A DNA stretch of 64,000 nucleotides from Lichenicoccus sp964246745 (GCA_964246745.1 CAXTRK010000002.1:62001-126000); one strand, 5' to 3'. Counted from the first letter of the stretch, positions 51,997-62,109 are shown. A program made the numbers and translations. The notes: a model not told the origin generated them from the letters alone.

Positions 51997-52623
51997 CTGA
52001 TCCATCATCTCAATCATCTGCTGCAGCATTACGGCTACGGCTTTGTCGGTCTCGTGGTCATGCTGGAGAGCATGGGAGCGCCGCTGCCAGGCGAAAGTCT
52101 GATCATTGGCGCCGCGATCTACTGCGCGACCACGCACCGGCTCAACATCGTCTGGGTGATCGCGGCGGCTGTCGCTGGCGCCATCATGGGCGACAACCTG
52201 GGCTACCTGATCGGCCGCTCCATCGGATTTCGCCTGCTCGCGCGGTTCGGCCGCCATATCGGGCTGAACGATCAACGGCTCAATCTCGGCCGCTATCTGT
52301 TCCGCAGGCATGGCGCAAAGGTGGTGTTCTTCGGCCGGTTCATCGCCATTCTGCGCACCTTCGCCGCCTTGCTGGCCGGCGCCAACCACATGCGCTGGAC
52401 CAGCTTTCTGCTCTATAACGCCTTGGGCGGCATTGGCTGGGCCGCCGGCTACGGCACCGCCGCGTATCTGCTCGGCAAGGAGGCGGAGAAGATCTCCGGG
52501 CCGCTTGGGATCGCTGTGGGATGCATTGCGGGAATTGCCGTTGTTTCGGCGCTCGTCTTTATGAAAAGGAACGAGCACCGCCTGACCGAGGAAGCTCAGG
52601 CAGCCGCCGAAGCGGGAAGCTGA
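51997..52623 (+). CDS. DedA-family membrane protein
   Basis: A 208-residue inner-membrane protein of the DedA/SNARE-associated family, which acts in lipid-carrier recycling and membrane balance. Family residues: MLESMGAPLPGESLIIGAA (the conserved E and PGE), then GDNLGYLIGRSIGF, and FFGRFIAILRTFAALLAGANHM with the functional arginines. The N-terminal helix IHHLNHLLQHYGYGFVGLVV, expected in the family, precedes the first GTG (52054). The only start that includes it is a CTG at 51997, as a stop lies at 51979. A start at GTG 52054 would drop half of that helix. Start uncertain. Confidence 0.85.
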   Translation: MIHHLNHLLQHYGYGFVGLVVMLESMGAPLPGESLIIGAAIYCATTHRLNIVWVIAAAVAGAIMGDNLGYLIGRSIGFRLLARFGRHIGLNDQRLNLGRYLFRRHGAKVVFFGRFIAILRTFAALLAGANHMRWTSFLLYNALGGIGWAAGYGTAAYLLGKEAEKISGPLGIAVGCIAGIAVVSALVFMKRNEHRLTEEAQAAAEAGS

Positions 52624-52829
52624 GCGTCATCTGGAAAGAATAGAAACAAAGCCTTGCCGCGTGGTGTGCAGATAAGCAAGCAAGTCTGTCCGGAAAGCAC
52701 TCGTGTCAATTTGGCCATCACCAAGTTTTAAATAACGTTAGCTGTTATCCTGTTTTGCGGATTCATTTGAACTTGAAGGCGAGCCCCGCTAACTTGGAAT
52801 TGTCTTGGATTGTATCAGTGGAGAAGTCC

Positions 52830-53033
52830 ATGCGTTCCCGACGGGAGATCCGCATTCCCAAGTTCATGGAGCAGCCTCAGGCCACCAATCCGGCCGGTTT
52901 TGCGGCGCGAGCGATGTTCCTGCGCAACATCGCCACCGCCTGGCAACAGGCCGGCGATCAGGCAACCGCGAGCAAGATACTGCGGGATGCGGATAATCAG
53001 GCGGGGCATCCGGTTTCCGCGGATCTATCCTGA
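52830..53033 (+). CDS. Small hypothetical protein
   Basis: A 67-residue soluble protein, MRSRREIRIPKFMEQPQATN onward, with an amphipathic helical stretch AARAMFLRNIATAWQQAGDQ. GGAGAAG sits 6 bases before the ATG, which supports translation. No family recognised. A longer frame starts at 52755 but has no ribosome binding site. It lies 126 bases upstream of the S24-type regulator on the same strand. Confidence 0.5.
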   Translation: MRSRREIRIPKFMEQPQATNPAGFAARAMFLRNIATAWQQAGDQATASKILRDADNQAGHPVSADLS

Positions 53034-53158
53034 ATAATCCTCGCCTCTCCCGCATCCGATCCGCCGCCGCCTCCGTAAGTCGGGTGTAGGGGACGAGCCG
53101 CCAAGCGCCAACCGCGTCCGGCCGCATGGCTCGCCCTCGACAAGCGAAGGGACGAACC

Positions 53159-53842
53159 ATGGCGAGCAATCTAGCCCGAGCCGACGCAGCAAACATCCCC
53201 CTCGGCAAACCGTCTGTTCTCAGGGACTGCACCGAGCGGTTGCGCATCCTCGTCCAGCGATCCGGCGGCACCAAGCAGGTCGCCCTGCGCTCCGGCGTGG
53301 CACTCAGCACACTGGGCTCCTATCTCGCCGGGGGGGAGATGAAGCTGTCGACCGCCATGCAGCTTTGCGCCGCATGCAACACGACATTGGCGTGGCTGGT
53401 TGGCGACGACAGCATGATCGCTGGGCCGGCCGCGCCGCAGCACCGCAGTCTCGTGGGAATACGGATCATGCGGTCCGGCAGCGATGACCACTCTGGTCCG
53501 CCGCTGATGGTCTCTTCCGACTGGCTGCGCGCGCGGCTCGATTGCGCGCCGGAGCGCATGATCGGCCTGGAAGTGCATGGCAGCGCCATGGAGCCGACAT
53601 TGCATCACGGCGATCTGCTTCTCGTCGACACCGGTTTGTCGGCGGTCAGTTCGCTCGCCCTGCACGTCCTGGAAATCAAGGGCGAGTTGCTGGTGCGTCG
53701 GCTGGAGCGCTGTCTCGATGGCAGCCTCGTCGTGCACACCGATAATCCACGCTTTACGCCGCGGACCATTTCTCCCGAACAGCACGATGCCCTCAAGCTG
53801 GTCGGCCGCGTCATCTGGAAGGGGTCGAGCGCGGCGCTCTAG
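53159..53842 (+). CDS. S24/LexA-like transcriptional regulator lacking the catalytic dyad
   Basis: A 227-residue protein with an N-terminal helix-turn-helix (residues about 23-80: LRILVQRSGGTKQVALRSGV and LSTLGSYLAGG) and a C-terminal S24 peptidase-like domain. In active members the motif reads GDSMEPT and a later Lys completes the dyad (VKRL). Here the motif is GSAMEPT with Ala143 at the serine position, and LLVRRLER has Arg180 for the lysine. So it should bind DNA and dimerise but not cleave itself. Start 53159 follows GGGACGAACC. No other phage gene is near. Confidence 0.8.
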   Translation: MASNLARADAANIPLGKPSVLRDCTERLRILVQRSGGTKQVALRSGVALSTLGSYLAGGEMKLSTAMQLCAACNTTLAWLVGDDSMIAGPAAPQHRSLVGIRIMRSGSDDHSGPPLMVSSDWLRARLDCAPERMIGLEVHGSAMEPTLHHGDLLLVDTGLSAVSSLALHVLEIKGELLVRRLERCLDGSLVVHTDNPRFTPRTISPEQHDALKLVGRVIWKGSSAAL

Positions 53843-53895
53843 TGCAGCGATTCCGAAGATCTGCACCTTTGGTGACGGTCGGAATCGCTGCACTA
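53840..53895. repeat. 17-bp perfect inverted repeat after the S24 regulator
   Basis: TAGTGCAGCGATTCCGA (53840-53856, including the TAG stop of the regulator) and TCGGAATCGCTGCACTA (53879-53895) are exact complements with a 22-base loop. There is no T tract, so it is a stem-loop repeat rather than a standard terminator. Its arms resemble palindromic intergenic repeats of alphaproteobacteria. Confidence 0.85.
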
Positions 53896-53908
53896 GCTAA
53901 GTCTTTTC

Positions 53909-53970
53909 AGTGGCCTGCTTGTCTCTGAAGTCTGTCGCGAAGGGCGACAAACTTCGGAGGCAGGACACTA
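53909..53970. repeat. Second imperfect hairpin next to the 17-bp inverted repeat
   Basis: The left side AGTGGCCTGC...TCTGAAGT.TGTCGC pairs with GCGACA.ACTTCGGA...GCAGGACACT on the right, broken by a few mismatches, around a short GAAGG loop. Coming 13 bases after the perfect inverted repeat, it makes a double hairpin between the S24 regulator and the SDR gene. Confidence 0.7.
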
Positions 53971-54051
53971 GGGCAGCGACCCAGGCCCTTCCTGGTTCGA
54001 GCAACCGGTTCCATATGCTTGTCATTGGTCTGACGTAAGCGGAGGAACATC

Positions 54052-54996
54052 ATGGCGGGCACACGAACGAGGCATGGCTGGGGCGTGGCCGATGCGCCGA
54101 GCCTTGCCGGCCGCATCGCCATCGTCACCGGCGCCACTGGCGGCATTGGCTACGAGACGGCGCTTGGTCTTGCCCGTCGTGGCGCCAACACGATCCTGGC
54201 CGGACGCAACCCGACCAAGGGCGCGCGCGCGCTATCGCTCCTGCACAGCGCCATGCCGGCAGCGAGCGCGCGGTTCGAACTGCTGGACCTCGGCAGCCTC
54301 GCTTCCGTGGCACGCTTCGCCGACGGCGTCATTGCCGCGCATGGCGCCATCGACATCCTGGTCAACAATGCCGGCCTGATGGGCATGCCGACGCGGGTCG
54401 CCACGGAGGACGGTTTCGAGCGGCAGATCGGCGTGAACTATCTCGGCCACTTTGCTCTCACCGCTCGGCTGAAGGACGCCCTGTGCCGCGCCGAGAGCGG
54501 CGGCCGCGTGGTCAACGTGGCCAGCCTTGCCCATAGGCGCGCGAGGCTTGATCTCGATGATCTGCAGTCGGAGCGCGCCTACAAGCCGTTTCAGGCCTAC
54601 GGACGCAGCAAGCTTGCCATGCTGATCTTCGCCATCGAGCTGCAGCGGCGCGCGGCGCAGAATGGCTGGAACCTTATGGGACTGGCAGCACATCCCGGCT
54701 GGGCCAGGACCGACATCATCGCCAGCGGCCCAGGGGGCGGGGCGCCGAAGCTCAAGGAAAAGCTGCTGATGCTAGGCTTCAACCTGCTGGCGCAACCAGC
54801 GCGGGATGGCGCTCTGCCTTCTCTCTATGCGGCAGCGGCGCCCGCGGCCAAGGGCGGACTGTATTATGGCCCGACCGGGCCTGGCGAGACGCGTGGCGCG
54901 CCAGGACCGTCGCGCATTTTCCCGCAGGCCGCCGACCCGGTGCTCGGCGCCCGCCTGTGGACGCTGTCGGAACAGCTCACCGGGCTGCGCTTTTGA
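54052..54996 (+). CDS. Short-chain dehydrogenase/reductase (retinol dehydrogenase-like)
   Basis: A 314-residue classical SDR: cofactor motif TGATGGIGYETALGLARRG, the NNAGLMG structural motif, catalytic Ser in VNVASLAH and YGRSK for the Tyr/Lys pair. The sequence pattern (LDLGSLASVARFADG, RQIGVNYLGHFALT) is that of the retinol dehydrogenase/WWOX-like group that takes NADP; the substrate is unknown. Start 54052 is preceded by GGAGGAACATC. Its end overlaps the convergent trmB by about 20 bases. Confidence 0.87.
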   Translation: MAGTRTRHGWGVADAPSLAGRIAIVTGATGGIGYETALGLARRGANTILAGRNPTKGARALSLLHSAMPAASARFELLDLGSLASVARFADGVIAAHGAIDILVNNAGLMGMPTRVATEDGFERQIGVNYLGHFALTARLKDALCRAESGGRVVNVASLAHRRARLDLDDLQSERAYKPFQAYGRSKLAMLIFAIELQRRAAQNGWNLMGLAAHPGWARTDIIASGPGGGAPKLKEKLLMLGFNLLAQPARDGALPSLYAAAAPAAKGGLYYGPTGPGETRGAPGPSRIFPQAADPVLGARLWTLSEQLTGLRF

Positions 54997-55813
54997 AACC
55001 TCCCTCCTCGCGGATAAAGCTCCAGTACAGCGGCTGGCGTCCAGCAGCGAGCGCCTTGCTTTCGTAGCGGGTCGGCGGCCATCCGCAAGGACGGTCCGCC
55101 TGCATCGCCCCGAGGCGGAAAAGGCGCTGGCTTTGCATCACCTGGCCGATCCAGGCCTGGTAGGTTGGATCGTCACTGGCGATGCGCCATTCGCCGCCGA
55201 TCCGCAGCTTTAACGCAACCAGGCGGACGGCGTCGGGGTGCACGAAGCGGCGTTTCGCATGGCGCGTCTTTGGCCATGGATCGGGGAACAACAGAAACAC
55301 CCGCTCGAGGCAGCCATCGGGCAGGGCGGCCAGCAGTGCGCGCGCGTCCCCCGGCCAAAGCCGCAGCATCTCCGGCAGGGGACCGCCTGCCTCCTCGCCA
55401 TCCGCCACCAGTCTGCCAAGCAGCGAGCAGATGCCGTTCTCGAACACCTCGCAGGCGATCAGCCCGACGTCGAGGTTGGCCGCGTGCTGGGCCAAGCTGT
55501 GCTCGCCGCTGCCGAAGCCGACCTCCAGCCAGAGTGAAGCGGGCGTTCGGCCGAAGGCGGCGAAGGGAAAGGCCGCCTGCGTCTCGGTCAGTCGGAGCCG
55601 CGGCAGTGTCAGCGTCAGCAGACGGTGTTGGCGCGGACGCAGCGCATGGCCGCGCTGGCGTCCATACAGTCGGACGGCAGCCGGCTTGATTGGACTGGGC
55701 AGTGTCAGCGTGCGTGTGTCAGTGGAGCGCTGCGCGCAAGGTCTCGGCGATGTCGGTCTGCTCCCAGGTGAAATCGTCCCGCGTCGCGTCAGGCGTGCGT
55801 CCGAAATGACCAT
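54977..55813 (-). CDS. trmB: tRNA (guanine-N7)-methyltransferase
   Basis: A SAM enzyme that makes m7G46 in tRNAs. Marks: LEVGFGSGEHSLAQHA (motif I), IACEVFENG, LFPDPWPKTRHAKRRFVHP, which is diagnostic for TrmB, and DDPTYQAWI. The true start is unclear. Homology begins around the stretch LPSPIKPAAVRLYGRQRGHA at about 55700, but there is no ATG, GTG or TTG in frame between there and 55813, which lies 95 bases inside metK. Either translation starts at 55813 in overlap, or at a CTG near 55708. The frame is otherwise intact. Confidence 0.88.
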   Translation of the reverse strand: MVISDARLTRRGTISPGSRPTSPRPCAQRSTDTRTLTLPSPIKPAAVRLYGRQRGHALRPRQHRLLTLTLPRLRLTETQAAFPFAAFGRTPASLWLEVGFGSGEHSLAQHAANLDVGLIACEVFENGICSLLGRLVADGEEAGGPLPEMLRLWPGDARALLAALPDGCLERVFLLFPDPWPKTRHAKRRFVHPDAVRLVALKLRIGGEWRIASDDPTYQAWIGQVMQSQRLFRLGAMQADRPCGWPPTRYESKALAAGRQPLYWSFIREEGGFKSAAR

Positions 55814-56903
55814 AGGCGGCGCTTTGCGAATAGATCGGCCGGTTCAGGCGAAGATGGTTGCGTATGCCGCGCGGCGTGAGATCCATCACCTCGCGCAACA
55901 CGCGCTCCAGGCGCGCCTCGTCGACATCGTGGCCGGTGCCGTGCAGGTCGGCATAGACGGAGAGCGGATGCGAAACGCCGATCGCATAGGAGATCTGCAG
56001 CGTGCAGCGTTCGGCCAGACCAGCGGCCACGATATTCTTGGCGAGATAGCGGCAGGCGTAGGCGGCGGAACGATCCACCTTGGTGGGATCCTTGCCGCTG
56101 AACGCGCCGCCGCCATGCGGCGCGGCGCCGCCATAGGTGTCGACGATGATCTTGCGTCCAGTGAGGCCGGCGTCGCCATCCGGACCGCCAATGACGAAGA
56201 TGCCGGTGGGATTGACGTAGAAACCGTCCGCCGGGCACATCCAGCCTTCCGGCAGCACCTCTTCGACGATGGCGGAGAGCATGTCCCGGATCATCGGTTG
56301 CGTCATGCTCTCTTCGTGCTGAGTCGAAACGACGACGCTGGTCGCAGCCACCGGGCGGCCGTCGACATAGCGCAGCGTGACCTGACTCTTGGCGTCCGGC
56401 AGCAGTCCGCGCGCGCGCAGATCGTGCGCTTTGCGCAACTGATTGATCCGGCTCAGGATGCCGTGCGCGTAGTGCAATGGCGCCGGCATCAATGTCGGCG
56501 TTTCGCGCGTGGCAAACCCGAACATGATGCCCTGATCGCCGGCGCCTTCATCCTTGTTGCCGGCGCTGTCGACCCCGACCGCGATATCGGCGGACTGCGC
56601 ATGCAGGTAGTTCTGGAACTCCGCGGCGCGCCAGGAAAAGCCCTTCTGGTCATAGCCGATGTCGCGCACCGCCTCACGCACGGCATGTTCCAGATCCTCG
56701 CCGGTCACCGTGTCGGCGCCACGCACCTCGCCCGCGAGAACGATGCGGTTGGTGGTGACCAGCGTTTCGCAGGCGACGCGGGCCTGCGGGTCGGCACGCA
56801 GATACGCATCCAGAACGGTATCGCTGATCCGGTCCGCAACCTTGTCAGGATGTCCCTCCGAAACAGATTCCGAAGTGAACAGGAAATCGCCCTTGTCGCG
56901 CAT
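55719..56903 (-). CDS. metK: S-adenosylmethionine synthase
   Basis: A 394-residue enzyme that forms SAM from methionine and ATP. Visible signatures are FTSESVSEGHPDKVADRISD at the N-terminus, GAGDQGIMFGFA (first PROSITE motif) and GGGAFSGKDPTKVDRSAAY (second). The ATG at 56903 has GGAAGGAGC about 5 bases upstream. It follows dapB by 58 bases, with a small hairpin in the gap. No SAM riboswitch was recognised in the leader, though several types occur in alphaproteobacteria. TrmB, which uses SAM, is the gene behind it. Confidence 0.97.
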   Translation of the reverse strand: MRDKGDFLFTSESVSEGHPDKVADRISDTVLDAYLRADPQARVACETLVTTNRIVLAGEVRGADTVTGEDLEHAVREAVRDIGYDQKGFSWRAAEFQNYLHAQSADIAVGVDSAGNKDEGAGDQGIMFGFATRETPTLMPAPLHYAHGILSRINQLRKAHDLRARGLLPDAKSQVTLRYVDGRPVAATSVVVSTQHEESMTQPMIRDMLSAIVEEVLPEGWMCPADGFYVNPTGIFVIGGPDGDAGLTGRKIIVDTYGGAAPHGGGAFSGKDPTKVDRSAAYACRYLAKNIVAAGLAERCTLQISYAIGVSHPLSVYADLHGTGHDVDEARLERVLREVMDLTPRGIRNHLRLNRPIYSQSAAYGHFGRTPDATRDDFTWEQTDIAETLRAALH

Positions 56904-56915
56904 GATGCTCCTTCC

Positions 56916-56933
56916 GCCGCTCCAGAGAGCGGC
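56916..56933 (-). other. Small hairpin before the metK ribosome binding site
   Basis: On the minus strand GCCGCTC-TCTG-GAGCGGC forms a 7-base-pair stem with a 4-base loop just before the metK ribosome binding site. It may stabilise or partly end the dapB message, or hide the site; no T tract follows. Confidence 0.4.
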
Positions 56934-56961
56934 CCTTATGTGGCCGAAAGTGCCTACCCGG

Positions 56962-57750
56962 TCAAGCAGATCGAAACGGTATCGATCCTAGTTGCAGAAC
57001 GTCGTGCATGCCGTAGAGGCCGGGCGCCCGCGCCTCGGTCCAGAGCGCCGCGCGCAGCGCGCCCGACGCGAACACGCGCCGATCGAAGGCACGATGGCTG
57101 ATGCAGATCTGCTCGCTGCCTGTGGTGAACAGCAACGTGTGCTCACCCACGATCTGACCACCGCGCAGCGCGGCATAGCCGATCACGCCCGAGGCACGCG
57201 GGCCGGTCCGATCAGTCGTCGGCGCATGGTCCGCCGGCGCTTCGCCGCGCCCGCGACGAACCGCCTCGCCGATCGAGAGCGCGGTGCCAGACGGCGCGTC
57301 GCGCTTCTGGCGATGATGCATCTCCATGATCTCGGCGTCATACTGCTCTGCTGGCAGCGCCGCCGCCAGCCGCGCGGCCAGATCAAGCACGAGCGCCACG
57401 CCGGGAGAGAAATTAGCCGCCTGCACGACGGCAATGAACCGAGCGGCGTGCTCGACCGCTGTCTGCGCGGCCGTCGACAGACCGGTGGTGCCGAGCACCC
57501 AGGCGGTGCCGCTTCCGGCCAGCGCCGCCGCATGCCCTATGACGGCATCGGCGTGGCTGAAATCGATGACGGCGTCGACGGCGGGCGCCAACGTCTCTAT
57601 GCAATCGAACCGTACCACCCCCGGGACGGTCGCCGACGGCAGCGCGCCGGGCCTGCCGATACCGCCGACCAGTGTCGCGCTCGAGGCGCGTACTTCATCT
57701 ATGAGGAGACGACCAACACGCCCGTCCATGCCGGCAATGCCGATGCGCAT
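56962..57750 (-). CDS. dapB: 4-hydroxy-tetrahydrodipicolinate reductase
   Basis: A 262-residue reductase of the lysine/diaminopimelate pathway. N-terminal GIAGMDGRVGRLL binds NAD(P)H; DFSHADAV and GTTGLS follow. The catalytic motif is EMHHRQKRDAPSGTAL with the His pair and Lys. The C-terminal end is LGSIPFRSA. It precedes metK on the same strand. The 5' side is the dnaJ-dapB gap that contains a run of 28 G. Confidence 0.96.
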   Translation of the reverse strand: MRIGIAGMDGRVGRLLIDEVRASSATLVGGIGRPGALPSATVPGVVRFDCIETLAPAVDAVIDFSHADAVIGHAAALAGSGTAWVLGTTGLSTAAQTAVEHAARFIAVVQAANFSPGVALVLDLAARLAAALPAEQYDAEIMEMHHRQKRDAPSGTALSIGEAVRRGRGEAPADHAPTTDRTGPRASGVIGYAALRGGQIVGEHTLLFTTGSEQICISHRAFDRRVFASGALRAALWTEARAPGLYGMHDVLQLGSIPFRSA

Positions 57751-57824
57751 GGCTAGAGCTTGGCTGCGAAGAACGGCGGCGCGGCCATATCAGCGGCGCC
57801 CATCTGCCGCCGGGGCGTGTTTTT

Positions 57825-57852
57825 GGGGGGGGGGGGGGGGGGGGGGGGGGGG
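57825..57852 (+). repeat. Run of 28 G residues
   Basis: An uninterrupted homopolymer of G on the plus strand (C on the coding strand), preceded by TTTTT. It lies 75 bases upstream of the dapB start and about 120 bases past the dnaJ stop. It is the longest homopolymer I see in the window. It may be a real contingency tract, or a sequencing or assembly artefact. Confidence 0.95.
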
Positions 57853-57973
57853 ACGTCGCCGCGGACAAAGCCATTTTACGTCGCCTTGCCTGTGGTTTCA
57901 ACAACACAGTCAAGCTGCCATCGCCGGTCACGCACTTGCTACTCGTGCGGCGTTGCAACATTATCACAGCTTC

Positions 57974-59110
57974 TCATACCTTGCCGTCAAAGAAGTCCTT
58001 GACCTTGGCAAAGAAGCCTTCGCTTTCCGGGCTGGATTTCGCATGCTCCTCCATCTCGGATTCAAATTCCTCCATCAATTCGCGCTGACGCCGTGACAGA
58101 TGCTGCGGCGTCTCGACCGCGACCTGGATGTACATGTCGCCGCGCGCCGCGGAACGCAGCACCGAGAAGCCTTTGCCGCGCAGCCGGAACTGCTCCCCGG
58201 TCTGGGTGCCAGCGGGAATTTTGACGCGGCTCCGGCTGCCGTCGATCACCGGCACCTCGACTTCGGAGCCAAGTGCCGCCTGACTCATTCTGAGCGGCAC
58301 CCGACAATAGATGTTCGCGCCGTCGCGCTGAAAGATGTCGTGCGCCCGGACACCGACATGCACGTACAGGTCGCCCGGTGGCACGCCGGCCCCCCCGGCC
58401 TCGCCTTCCCCGGCCAAGCGGATGCGTGTTCCATCCTCGACGCCGGCCGGCACCTGCACATTCAGATTACGCTCGCGCTCGACCGTGCCTGCGCCATGAC
58501 AGACCTTGCACGGATTGCGCACCACGCGCCCGGCGCCCCCGCAGGTCGGGCATCCTCGCTCGACCAGGAAGAAGCCCTGCTGGGCACGCACCTTGCCAGC
58601 GCCATGACAGGTCGGGCAGGTCTCGGCCCCGCGATCCTTGCTTTCGGAGCCCGTGCCGGAACACGCCTCGCATTGCCCGCGCGTGGGGATACGCATGGGC
58701 ACCTTCATGCCGGTGAACGCCTCGGCAAGACTGATCTCGACCTGGGCGCGTATGTCGGCGCCAGCGCGCGAGCGGCCGCCGCCGCGCCTGCCGCCCATCA
58801 TGTCGCCGAACACCTGATCGAAGATATCGCCCAGGCCGCCGCTGCCGCCGCCGAAATCGAAGCCCCCCGCGCCAGCTCCCCCACCTTCAAAGGCGGCGTG
58901 ACCAAAGCGGTCGTAGGCTGCGCGCTTCTGATCGTCCTTCAGCACGTCGTAGGCTTCGTTCAACTCCTTGAACCGCGCTTCCGCCGTCTTGTCGCCCGGA
59001 TTGCGGTCCGGGTGATATTTCATGGCAAGCTTGCGATACGCCTTTTTCAGCGCCTCCGCATTGGCATCGCGGGCGACTTCCAACGTCGCGTAATAATCCT
59101 GCTTCGCCAT
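57974..59110 (-). CDS. dnaJ: Chaperone protein DnaJ
   Basis: A 378-residue co-chaperone of DnaK. The J domain (residues 1-70) carries the HPD motif in MKYHPDRNPGD. A Gly/Phe-rich linker follows (GGAGAGGFDFGGGSG), then four zinc-binding repeats CEACSGTG, CPTCHGAG, CPTCGGAG and CKVCHGAG. The C-terminal substrate-binding part ends EGFFAKVKDFFDGKV. The ATG at 59110 follows GAGGAACGA. It lies 136 bases behind dnaK, with a hairpin between them. Confidence 0.97.
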   Translation of the reverse strand: MAKQDYYATLEVARDANAEALKKAYRKLAMKYHPDRNPGDKTAEARFKELNEAYDVLKDDQKRAAYDRFGHAAFEGGGAGAGGFDFGGGSGGLGDIFDQVFGDMMGGRRGGGRSRAGADIRAQVEISLAEAFTGMKVPMRIPTRGQCEACSGTGSESKDRGAETCPTCHGAGKVRAQQGFFLVERGCPTCGGAGRVVRNPCKVCHGAGTVERERNLNVQVPAGVEDGTRIRLAGEGEAGGAGVPPGDLYVHVGVRAHDIFQRDGANIYCRVPLRMSQAALGSEVEVPVIDGSRSRVKIPAGTQTGEQFRLRGKGFSVLRSAARGDMYIQVAVETPQHLSRRQRELMEEFESEMEEHAKSSPESEGFFAKVKDFFDGKV

Positions 59111-59171
59111 TCGTTCCTCATCGGCGGATATCAGCGGCCCGCAACGAGCCCGCGGATCCGTCATGCAACAA

Positions 59172-59202
59172 GACGCCGGCCTTCATCAGAAGCACCGGCG
59201 TC
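59172..59202 (-). terminator. Hairpin between dnaK and dnaJ
   Basis: On the minus strand GACGCCGG pairs with CCGGCGTC and an inner CTTC/GAAG pair extends the stem; TTGTTG follows at once. It is a partial terminator by appearance and could lower dnaJ output relative to dnaK, while also protecting the dnaK mRNA end. Confidence 0.6.
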
Positions 59203-59246
59203 CCCGTCTGCCTCAAGCAGACACTCGTATCAGTCCTGGTCCGGTA

Positions 59247-61169
<1,923 letters not shown>

Positions 61170-61364
61170 ACGTCGCTCTCCTTGTCAGCAGCCCCGTCCG
61201 GCCCGAAGCACCGGAAGCGGCCCAATGGATAAAACCTGGACAACCGAATATGGTCGTCCCGGATGTATTGAGACCCGACCCGTCTCACAAGTGCCTGTCA
61301 TCTGCTGGCGGAAAGATTGCCGCTTGCGGAAAGATCGGGCGCAAACTCCGCCAGCTAGGCTGGC

Positions 61365-62009
61365 TCAAACCGTCCTGTCGAATGCTTCCGCGTCCGCCGG
61401 CGCGGCTCCGGCCGGAGTCTGTGCTTTCGAGACGACGACCATGGCCGGTTTCAACAGGCGTCCGTGCAGCGTCCATGCCGACGTCCAGGCCTGCATCACC
61501 GTCCCAGGCGGATGGTCGGCGCTCGGCTGCTCAGCCATCGCCTGATGCAGGTTGGCATCGAACACAGCCCCGGTCGGATCAGTGCCAGTGATGCCGTTGC
61601 GTTCAAGCACGCCGAGGAACGAGCGCTCGACGCTCTCGAAACCCTCGCGCAGCCTGACCAGCATCGGGCTGTCATCGTCCGAAACCGGCGGCAGGCTGGC
61701 AATGCCGCGACGCAGGTTCTCGGCGGCTTCGACCACATCGCGCGCGAACTTCTGCACCGCATATTGCCGTGCGTCATCAGTCTCGCGCTTGGCGCGTGTG
61801 CGGACGTTCTGAGTTTCCGCCTCAGCCCGCATCCAGCGGTTGCGCATCTCGCCCAGCTCTGCCTCCAGCTCCTGAATACGGCTGGCGGCTGCCTGCATCA
61901 CCGTCTCCTGACTGCCGGACTCGGCCTCAGCCTCGGCCGTTTCAGACCGTGCTTGGCCGTTCTGCGCGGAGGCGTCTTCTGGGTTCATCAAAGGGTCGTC
62001 GTTGGTCAT
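61365..62009 (-). CDS. grpE: Nucleotide exchange factor GrpE
   Basis: A 214-residue exchange factor for DnaK. An acidic N-terminus (MTNDDPLMNPEDASAQNG) precedes a long coiled coil (RIQELEAELGEMRNRWMRAEAETQNVRTRAKRE, about residues 44-76). The C-terminal beta domain holds FDANLHQAMAEQPS and GTVMQAWTSAWTLHGRLLKPAMVVVSK. The ATG at 62009 is where homology starts. It is divergent from chvI with 100 bases between them. No hrcA precedes it in this window. Confidence 0.93.
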   Translation of the reverse strand: MTNDDPLMNPEDASAQNGQARSETAEAEAESGSQETVMQAAASRIQELEAELGEMRNRWMRAEAETQNVRTRAKRETDDARQYAVQKFARDVVEAAENLRRGIASLPPVSDDDSPMLVRLREGFESVERSFLGVLERNGITGTDPTGAVFDANLHQAMAEQPSADHPPGTVMQAWTSAWTLHGRLLKPAMVVVSKAQTPAGAAPADAEAFDRTV

Positions 62010-62109
62010 CGCGGTGAAGTAGGTTAGGCGGCAAAGATGGACAAGTCGTAAAAGCGGACAGTTCCGCACAGGACCCCGTCACATCCTCGGAGATCCTCCC
62101 TTGGACGCC

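Noticed and set aside
53159..53842. Prophage remnant suggested by the CI/LexA-like repressor
   Set aside because: No integrase, attachment site, structural or replication gene lies nearby; the neighbours are ordinary chromosomal genes.
56904..56961. SAM riboswitch before metK
   Set aside because: The gap is only 58 bases, holds a simple 7-bp hairpin and shows no SAM-II or other SAM motif that I recognise.
61170..61364. Heat-shock (RpoH) promoter before dnaK
   Set aside because: A CTTG is present on the minus strand with a sequence 17 bases on (CAATACAT), but this does not fit the -10 consensus well enough to claim.
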